Positions 53,085-64,000 of a stretch of 64,000 nucleotides of DNA are shown here, piece after piece. The notes below the pieces were generated by a model, which saw nothing but the letters and a program-made list of their open reading frames with translations, had not been told where the DNA came from and searched no databases. Positions within the stretch are counted from its first letter, which is position 1. The number at the start of each line of letters is the position of its first letter. This DNA comes from Duganella aceris (GTDB taxonomy: Bacteria; Pseudomonadota; Gammaproteobacteria; Burkholderiales; Burkholderiaceae_D). A program made the position numbers and the translations under genes. Location of the stretch: the NCBI RefSeq assembly GCF_011090165.1, contig NZ_JAADJT010000003.1, positions 124,001 through 188,000 of the forward strand. The letters run 5' to 3'.

Positions 53085-53741
53085 ATGATACTTCGCATTT
53101 TCTCATTGAAGTTGACACCGCAGGAATGGCTGCTGATACTTTTTTGCATCGCCGCCTATCCGGTGTCGCTTCGTCTCCCGCCACGCTGGGGATGGGAGGA
53201 TGGGCCGATTGAAAATGCGCAGGCAGCGGTGCTGCTGGCAGGCTGCGTATGGGCCGTTTTCATTTCGCTGCGCGCGCGGCGCGCGCCGCTGGCCGCGCTG
53301 GCGCGATGCGCCGCGCCTTTGTGGCTGGTGCTGACCGCGCGCGAATTGAGCTGGGGCGCCGTGTTCATGCATCCCTTGGGCCACAGCGATGAGGGTCCGG
53401 TGTTTTCATCGGCACTGCTGTGGTACAAGCCGCTGGTGCTGCCCACCGTCGCGCTGGTGATGGCATGGATGGCGTATTCCGCCTGGCGCCATCGGCTGGA
53501 CCGGCTGCTGATCGAGATCGTCGTCGACGGCCGCTTTCCCTGGCTGCCGGCCTGCCTTGCCACGCTGTGCATGCTCGGTTCGGGCTGCGCCGAAGGCCAT
53601 TTGAAATGCGGCATCCAGTTCCATCACCTGCAGGCGGAAGTGTTTGAGGAACTGGCGGAACTGATCGCCTACCTGGCCTTGTTCGTCGGGCAGTACAACG
53701 TGTTCCCGCTGAACCAGGCCTCCCCCCTCCCCTCCGCGTAA
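53085..53741 (+). CDS. Hypothetical inner-membrane protein
   Basis: The 218-residue protein has about five hydrophobic segments (LTPQEWLLILFCIAAYPVSL, AQAAVLLAGCVWAVFISL, ARCAAPLWLVLTAREL, YKPLVLPTVALVMAWMAYSAW and ELAELIAYLALFVGQYN). GLRRRP-type basic loops sit between them, and there are conserved-looking Cys and His residues in CAEGHLKCGIQFHHLQAEVFEELAELIAYL. I do not recognise the family. It lies five bases before the LpxR-like gene, so they are probably one unit. It is divergent from the ECF41 gene with 94 bases between start codons. Confidence 0.8.
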   Translation: MILRIFSLKLTPQEWLLILFCIAAYPVSLRLPPRWGWEDGPIENAQAAVLLAGCVWAVFISLRARRAPLAALARCAAPLWLVLTARELSWGAVFMHPLGHSDEGPVFSSALLWYKPLVLPTVALVMAWMAYSAWRHRLDRLLIEIVVDGRFPWLPACLATLCMLGSGCAEGHLKCGIQFHHLQAEVFEELAELIAYLALFVGQYNVFPLNQASPLPSA

Positions 53742-53746
53742 CGCCG

Positions 53747-58726
<4,980 letters not shown>

Positions 58727-58808
58727 GGGCGCGGTTATGACTAAAAAGCAATAGCCTACCGCATCATCCGCCCGCACTCAATGTCTCCATGGTCCGGGGT
58801 ACGCCGGC

Positions 58809-60263
58809 TCAGGGCATCTTCAACTTCAGCGGCATGGCGATCGGCGCGCCACGGTCCGGCATCGGCGCGCGCAGCGGCGGTGTCAGGCCGGTGACCAGGT
58901 CGGCGATGCGCACCGTCGTCCCGCTCTCGAAGCAGCGGTTGGCGGCGATGCCGACCAGGCACGAGTAGGCGCCGGCGCGTTCGTCGGAGACGCGCCGGTA
59001 CTTGTCGGCCGGCGCCTCGCCGAAGATCTCCTCCAGCATCACATCGTCGCCGCCGCCGTGGTTGCCTTCGCCGGTCCATGGCTTGATCTCGCGTGGCGCG
59101 CCGCGCAGCGGAATGATGCGCGTGCTGACCGTGTCGCTGCGGCTCTGCACCGCGTTCGCCCCCGCCATGCCGGCCGCTTCGACGATGCTGTGTTCCAGCC
59201 GACCCTTGGTGCCGTTGAAGGCGATGCGGTAGCCCTCCCACGCATCGTAGGCCTGCAGGCCGTAGTTGAGCTGCACGCCGTTGTCGTAGCGGACCATCAC
59301 CGTCATCGTGTCCTCGATGCTGATTTCCGGCCGCCACACGCACTGGTCGCGGAAATAGCCGTCGTGCTTCTCGTTGTCGAGGTAAAGCTCTTTCAGCCCC
59401 GGATCGGCCGCCAGGTCGAAGTAGAAACTGCACTTGGCTTTCTCGGTGCAGGTCAGGCAGCGCTCATGCGCGCCTTGCAATCCCATGCGGCGCGCCGTCT
59501 CCGGCGTGTAGAACTGACGCGACCCGGCGGCCTGCACCCGCTCCGGCTGCGCGCCCAGCCACCAGTTGACCAGGTCGAAATGGTGGGTGGCCTTGTGCAC
59601 CATCAGGCCGCCGGAGTTGGCCTTGTTGCTGTGCCAGCGGCGGAAGTAGTCGGCGCCGTGCACGGTGTTGAGCAGCCAGGTGAAGTCGACCGACAGCACG
59701 TCGCCGATCTCGCCGCTCATCAGCAGATCCTTGACCTGGGTGCGCGGCGGCGAATAGCGGTAGTTGAAGCAGACGCGGATATGCCGCCCGCTGCGCTTGA
59801 CGGCGTCGAGGATGCGCTGGGCCTTCTCGGCGGTGGTGGTCATCGGCTTTTCGGTGATGACGTCGCAGCCGGCGTCGAGCGCGCGCACGATGTACTCGTC
59901 GTGGCTGGCGTCGGTGGTGGTGACGATGACGAATTGCGGCTTGGTGTCGCGCAGCATGCGGTCGAAATCGGCCGCCGCGTAGGCGACCGGCTGACCGGCG
60001 CCGGTCTCCGCGATGCGCTTGACGGCCAGCGCGGCGCGGCCGGCGTTGCGGTCGCAGACGCCGACCACCTCGGCGCGGTCGCGGTATTTGCCGGTGATGG
60101 CGCGGGTGTACATGCGCGCCCGCGATCCCACGCCGACCACGGCGTAGCGTTTGCGGGCGCCGGCGTCGGCGGCGTAGGCGCCGGTCGCCAGCATCAAGCC
60201 GGCGGCGCCGGCCGCCTTCAACAGGCCGCGCCGGTCCATCGGTGCCAGGTCTTTATCGTTCAT
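58809..60263 (-). CDS. Tat-exported Gfo/Idh/MocA-family oxidoreductase
   Basis: The 484-residue protein begins with a Tat-type signal (DRRGLLKAAGAAGLMLATGA, with RR at 11-12) and is followed by a Rossmann domain (YAVVGVGSRARMYTRAI; ITEKPMTTTAEKAQ) with the conserved EKP. A C-terminal Gfo/Idh/MocA alpha/beta domain ends near 440. LTCTEKAKCSF contains a Cys pair that may bind metal. It probably oxidises or isomerises a sugar in the periplasm, with NAD(P) bound before export. ATG at 60263 has an AAAGGAG site. It is 82 bases from the propeller kinase and may be its target. Confidence 0.9.
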   Translation of the reverse strand: MNDKDLAPMDRRGLLKAAGAAGLMLATGAYAADAGARKRYAVVGVGSRARMYTRAITGKYRDRAEVVGVCDRNAGRAALAVKRIAETGAGQPVAYAAADFDRMLRDTKPQFVIVTTTDASHDEYIVRALDAGCDVITEKPMTTTAEKAQRILDAVKRSGRHIRVCFNYRYSPPRTQVKDLLMSGEIGDVLSVDFTWLLNTVHGADYFRRWHSNKANSGGLMVHKATHHFDLVNWWLGAQPERVQAAGSRQFYTPETARRMGLQGAHERCLTCTEKAKCSFYFDLAADPGLKELYLDNEKHDGYFRDQCVWRPEISIEDTMTVMVRYDNGVQLNYGLQAYDAWEGYRIAFNGTKGRLEHSIVEAAGMAGANAVQSRSDTVSTRIIPLRGAPREIKPWTGEGNHGGGDDVMLEEIFGEAPADKYRRVSDERAGAYSCLVGIAANRCFESGTTVRIADLVTGLTPPLRAPMPDRGAPIAMPLKLKMP

Positions 60264-60466
60264 GCGCACTCCTTTTGTTGGTGGGTTAAGGATGGACACG
60301 AGGATATACGCGCATTGCCCTCCGAACTTGCCGCAAGCAGTCAAGAAAATGACTACTTGTGTTGCGGCGCGGCAAACGGCTGTCGATGCCGGCCTCTCTC
60401 GATGGGGATATCGCCGAAGTCCCTGGCCCGGCTACACTGGCGTGATTTTATTTTTTCGGAGCGCGC

Positions 60467-61135
60467 ATTATCGACACGTATTCCCCCGCAAGCGGCGGCG
60501 CCTGGCGACGCCGGGCATGGCTGACGCTGATCGCCGGCGCACACGTGCTGGCATTGATAGTCTGGCGGGCGGACCATCGCCTGGCGACGCCGCATGCCAC
60601 GCAACGCCAGGCCGTCACCTACATCCTGGCGCCGCTGATGCCGACGCTCGAGCGGCGCAGAACGGCTCAGGCGCCGGTCCGGCCTTCGCGCCATATCGCG
60701 CCCGCGCCGATCACCGCGCCGCAGCCGGCCGTGGCGGTGCCGGCGCAGCCCCCGCAAGCGATCACGCTCAGCACGCCGCCGGCGGCGGATCCGTTCGCGC
60801 AACCGCCACCCAAGGCGGCCGAGGATCTGCTGCAACGCTCGCTCAAAAGCGCGGCGCTGGCCGACCGGCAGATGCGCAAGGAAGCCTGGAACCCGCGCGA
60901 CAAGAAAATCGCCAACGACAGCACCGCGCTGGCGGCAAGGCTGGGCGGCGCCTACGTCGGCGGCGATGGAGGACTCAGTCAGGAAGCGACCACGCTGGAC
61001 GACGGCCGGGTATCGAGCAAGATCCACGCCGGCGGCAGCACCTATTGCGCGGTCAAGGAATCGAACGGCATGACCGGCGGGCGCGATCCCTTCCGCGACG
61101 GCATCAAAACCAAGGTCACCACCTGCCCACGCTAG
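60467..61135 (+). CDS. Single-pass membrane protein with TonB-like N-terminus, probable ATT start
   Basis: Counting from ATT at 60467, the protein has 222 residues. It reads IIDTYSPASGGAWRRRAWLTLIAGAHVLALIVWRA as translated, a basic stretch then a transmembrane helix. A Pro/Ala-rich periplasmic linker (QPAVAVPAQPPQAITL) and a C-terminal region (KEAWNPRDKKIAND and GGSTYCAVKESNGMTGG) follow. The first GTG, at 60545, would cut the helix in half. ATT at 60467 has a GGAG site seven bases upstream and no in-frame ATG or GTG is available before the helix. The architecture is like a TonB-family N-terminus, but the C-terminal domain is not recognised. The ATT start is inference. Confidence 0.6.
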   Translation: MIDTYSPASGGAWRRRAWLTLIAGAHVLALIVWRADHRLATPHATQRQAVTYILAPLMPTLERRRTAQAPVRPSRHIAPAPITAPQPAVAVPAQPPQAITLSTPPAADPFAQPPPKAAEDLLQRSLKSAALADRQMRKEAWNPRDKKIANDSTALAARLGGAYVGGDGGLSQEATTLDDGRVSSKIHAGGSTYCAVKESNGMTGGRDPFRDGIKTKVTTCPR

Positions 61136-61153
61136 CCCGGCGGCGACCTCTAA

Positions 61154-61453
61154 TCAACCTGCGGCCGCCGATCCGCCGATGGCCATGATGACATCGTCCC
61201 TGGTATAGCGTTTGTCCAGCCAAGTCGCAGCGGAGGTGGCGGCCGCAGCGACAACGCGGGCGGCGAGCTGCCCCTGGCCATCGAGCCACAAACATCGGGC
61301 TTGCGCTATGCGGGCGGCATCAAGGTAATAGCCGTCCTGGATGATTTCAGACCTCGCCACACAGCATCCAAATGCGTTGGCGGCATCGGCATAATTTCCC
61401 AAGCGATACTCGCATAGTTCATCTTGCCCTCTTTGCAACGGGATTTCCGCCAC
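61154..61453 (-). CDS. Small hypothetical protein
   Basis: The 99-residue product contains [68 protein letters not shown], with a repetitive helical pattern and three cysteines. The start is GTG at 61453 without a good ribosome site. It lies between the TonB-like gene and mutS, convergent with the former. The codon pattern looks coding, but no homologue is recognised, so it could be spurious. Confidence 0.45.
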   Translation of the reverse strand: MAEIPLQRGQDELCEYRLGNYADAANAFGCCVARSEIIQDGYYLDAARIAQARCLWLDGQGQLAARVVAAAATSAATWLDKRYTRDDVIMAIGGSAAAG

Positions 61454-61623
61454 ACTCTTCGCTATCCATTGTAGCGCCGTGCAGCCCTATTTCCCGGTCC
61501 GGGGAAGCGAACCATTCCGCGCACCGTCTCCGAATTCGTCATCGCGGCGCCGAAAGCGTTAGAATGCTGGGCTACGCGCGCTGGCTGATTGAGCCGCCGC
61601 AAAACCAGACTCATAAAGAACCA

Positions 61624-64000
61624 ATGACCACCGTCCCGAACGAAATCAACGCCGCCGCCGTCAAGAACAGTCCCACCGAAAAAGTCACGCCGATGATGGC
61701 GCAGTACCTGTCCATCAAGGCCGAGTACCCGGACATGCTGGTGTTCTACCGCATGGGCGATTTCTACGAGCTGTTCCATGCGGACGCGGAAAAGGCGGCG
61801 CGCGTGCTCGGTATCACGCTGACCGCGCGCGGTTCGGCGAATGGTCAACCGATCAAGATGTGCGGCGTGCCGTTCCATTCGCTCGAAGGCTATCTGGCCA
61901 AGCTGGTCAAGATCGGCGAATCCTGCGCCATCTGCGAACAGATCGGCGACCCGGCCACCAGCAAAGGTCCGGTCGAACGCAAGGTGATGCGCGTGGTCAC
62001 GCCGGGCACGCTGACCGACGCCGACCTGCTGCCGGAAAAAGCCGAACGTCCGCTGCTGGCGATGTGCATCATCAGCCAGCGCAAGGTCGCCACCGCCGGC
62101 CTGGCGTGGCTGTCGCTGGCCAGCGGCGCGCTGAAGCTGATGGAGTTCTCCGGCGACAGCCGCACCGTCACCCAGCGCATGCTGCAGGAACTGGAGCGCA
62201 TCGCGCCGGCCGAGATCCTGCGCGGCGACAACGCCGACCTGTTCGAGGAAAACCTGACCTGCCACGTCAACCGCGTGCCGGACTGGCATTTCGACGTGGT
62301 CAGCGGCCACAAGTCGCTGCTGGATCAACTGAGCGTGGCGACGCTGACCGGCTTCGGCGCCGACGGCCTGGGCGCGGCGTTCGGCGCGGCCGGCGCGCTG
62401 CTGCGCTACGCGCAGTCGACCCAGGGACGCGGCCTGCAACACGTGCGCACGCTGTCGACCGAAACCGAAAACGAATTCATCGGCCTCGACGCCGCCACCC
62501 GCCGCAACCTGGAACTGACCGAGACCATCCGCGGCCAGGAATCGCCGACGCTGTTCTCGCTGCTGGACCACTGCCGCACCGCCATGGGTTCGCGCCTGCT
62601 GCGCTACTGGCTGCACCACGCGCGCCGCGACCAGGCCGTGGCCCGTTCGCGCCACCAGGCCATCGCCGCGCTGGGCCATGCCGACGCCACCGGCGGCCTG
62701 GCCCACACGCTGGCGCAGGTGCCGGACATCGAACGCATCACCACCCGCATCGCGCTGCTGTCGGCGCGCCCGCGCGACCTGGCCAGCCTGCGCGACGGCC
62801 TGTCGCAGCTGCCCGCGCTGCGCCAGGGCATGGGCCGCGCCATCGGCGACGGCGACGGCCTGCTGGCCGCGATCCACGCCGACATCGCCACCCCGGCCGC
62901 CTGCCTCGACCTGCTGCAACGCGCCGTGGCGCCGGAACCGGCGACGATGGTGCGCGACGGCGGCGTATTCGCGCGCGGCTACGACGCGGAGCTCGACGAG
63001 CTGCGCGCGCTGTCGGAAAACGCCGGCCAGTTCCTGGTCGATCTCGAAACGCGCGAACGCGCCCGCACCGGCATCGCCAACCTGCGCGTCGAGTACAACA
63101 AGGTGCACGGCTTCTACATCGAAGTCACGCACGGCCAGACCACCAAGGTGCCGGACGACTACCGCCGCCGCCAGACGCTGAAGAACGCGGAGCGCTACAT
63201 CACGCCGGAACTGAAGGCGTTCGAGGACAAGGCCCTGTCGGCGCAGGACCGCGCGCTGGCGCGGGAGAAGATGCTGTACGACCTGCTGCTGGGCGACCTG
63301 GCGCCGTACATCGGCACGCTGCAGACCATCTCGAAGGCGCTGGCGCAGCTGGACGCCCTGACCTCTCTGACCGAGCACGCGCTGCGCCACAACTGGTGCG
63401 CGCCGCAGCTGGTCGCGACGCCGTGCATCAACATCGTCGAAGGCCGCCACCCGGTGGTCGAGAACCAGATCGAGCGCTTCATCGCCAACGATTGCCGCTT
63501 CGTCGACGAGCGCCGCCTGCTGCTGATCACCGGCCCGAACATGGGTGGTAAATCGACCTTCATGCGCCAGGTGGCGCTGATCACGCTGCTGGCCTACATG
63601 GGCAGCTACGTGCCGGCGCAGAGCGCGGTGATCGGTCCTATCGACCGCGTCTTCACCCGCATCGGCGCGACCGACGACCTGGCCGGCGGCCGCTCCACCT
63701 TCATGGTGGAGATGACCGAGGCGGCGGCCATCCTCAACGGCGCCAGCGAGCATTCGCTGGTGCTGATGGATGAAATCGGCCGCGGCACGTCGACCTTCGA
63801 CGGCCTGGCGCTGGCGTGGGCGATCGCGCGCCATCTGATCGACACCAGCCGCAGCTTCACCCTGTTCGCCACCCACTACTTCGAATTGACGCAGCTGCCG
63901 GAGAGCCATCCGACCGCGCACAATGTGCACCTGTCGGCGGTGGAGCACAAGGACAGCATCGTGTTCCTGCACGCGGTGCAGGACGGCCCGGCGTCGCAGA
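61624..64000 (+). CDS. mutS: DNA mismatch repair protein MutS, 3' truncated by window edge
   Basis: The first 792 codons are present. The N-terminal mismatch-recognition domain ([37 protein letters not shown]) includes the Phe-x-Glu of FYELF. Connector, lever and clamp domains follow ([17 protein letters not shown]). The ATPase has Walker [10 protein letters not shown], Walker [17 protein letters not shown] and the FATHYFEL signature. MutS binds mismatches and recruits MutL. The ATG at 61624 precedes [25 protein letters not shown], a common betaproteobacterial N-terminus. The C-terminal 80-100 residues lie beyond the window. Confidence 0.97.
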   Translation, partial: MTTVPNEINAAAVKNSPTEKVTPMMAQYLSIKAEYPDMLVFYRMGDFYELFHADAEKAARVLGITLTARGSANGQPIKMCGVPFHSLEGYLAKLVKIGESCAICEQIGDPATSKGPVERKVMRVVTPGTLTDADLLPEKAERPLLAMCIISQRKVATAGLAWLSLASGALKLMEFSGDSRTVTQRMLQELERIAPAEILRGDNADLFEENLTCHVNRVPDWHFDVVSGHKSLLDQLSVATLTGFGADGLGAAFGAAGALLRYAQSTQGRGLQHVRTLSTETENEFIGLDAATRRNLELTETIRGQESPTLFSLLDHCRTAMGSRLLRYWLHHARRDQAVARSRHQAIAALGHADATGGLAHTLAQVPDIERITTRIALLSARPRDLASLRDGLSQLPALRQGMGRAIGDGDGLLAAIHADIATPAACLDLLQRAVAPEPATMVRDGGVFARGYDAELDELRALSENAGQFLVDLETRERARTGIANLRVEYNKVHGFYIEVTHGQTTKVPDDYRRRQTLKNAERYITPELKAFEDKALSAQDRALAREKMLYDLLLGDLAPYIGTLQTISKALAQLDALTSLTEHALRHNWCAPQLVATPCINIVEGRHPVVENQIERFIANDCRFVDERRLLLITGPNMGGKSTFMRQVALITLLAYMGSYVPAQSAVIGPIDRVFTRIGATDDLAGGRSTFMVEMTEAAAILNGASEHSLVLMDEIGRGTSTFDGLALAWAIARHLIDTSRSFTLFATHYFELTQLPESHPTAHNVHLSAVEHKDSIVFLHAVQDGPASQ

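Noticed and set aside
61462..63972. An 836-codon open frame on the minus strand opposite mutS
   Set aside because: MutS motifs are intact on the plus strand; the antisense frame is His/Arg/Gln-rich without family features.

Overview
The window looks like chromosomal DNA of a high-GC betaproteobacterium, most likely of the family Oxalobacteraceae (Massilia, Duganella or Janthinobacterium group). This is inferred from the betaproteobacterial gene order leuC-entericidin-leuD-leuB-asd-fimV-truA-trpF-trpB-trpA-accD-folC-SPOR-cvpA-purF and from the protein sequences. No tRNA, rRNA, CRISPR array, insertion sequence or phage gene was seen. The right edge cuts mutS and the left edge cuts priB.

Region 1 (1-21 kb) is housekeeping. 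It holds the priB-rpsF edge of a ribosomal operon, lexA behind two SOS boxes, and a long minus-strand run of biosynthetic genes: leucine (leuC, leuD, leuB), aspartate semialdehyde (asd), polar scaffold (fimV), pseudouridylation (truA), tryptophan (trpF, trpB, trpA), fatty acid (accD), folate (folC), purine (purF) and a Cys/Met PLP enzyme. The run is interrupted once, between trpA and accD, by an AT-richer BrnT-type toxin-antitoxin pair with its own promoter and operator.

Region 2 (21-33 kb) is signalling and iron/redox. A cheZ-cheA pair is followed by a stress/oxygen cluster: UspA behind a consensus FNR box, a NarL-type regulator, and a CRP/FNR regulator. Next is a hemP-led iron cluster ending in a DUF2325 protein. 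A Fur-box-controlled operon follows: PepSY membrane protein, DUF2271, DUF4198, ApbE and an NAD(P)H flavoreductase. The DUF2271 protein carries an ApbE flavinylation motif, so the operon reads as a complete iron-regulated electron-transfer chain to the periplasm.

Region 3 (33-41 kb) holds small stress genes and the Lhr-helicase/ATP-ligase/exonuclease/phosphoesterase DNA-repair operon, whose helicase has an unusual alanine-rich repeated N-terminus, then a free methionine sulfoxide reductase.

Region 4 (41-64 kb) is accessory. It contains an ECF42-type sigma locus with DGPF/YCII proteins, a CusRS-like metal two-component system divergent from CzcE-like, DUF305 and beta-propeller genes, two exported alpha/beta hydrolases, a MerR-SDR pair with a clear operator, an ECF41 sigma factor, an LpxR-like protein, a large propeller histidine kinase, a Tat-exported Gfo/Idh/MocA oxidoreductase, and mutS.

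Five long intergenic palindromes are scattered through the window. Three share the core GGGTC(A/G)GACCCC and one shares GGGGTCAGA, which points to a dispersed repeat family. The best candidates for new biology are the iron-regulated flavinylation operon, the palindrome family, the hemP-DUF2325 cluster and the GTAGGA-type sites near stress genes.
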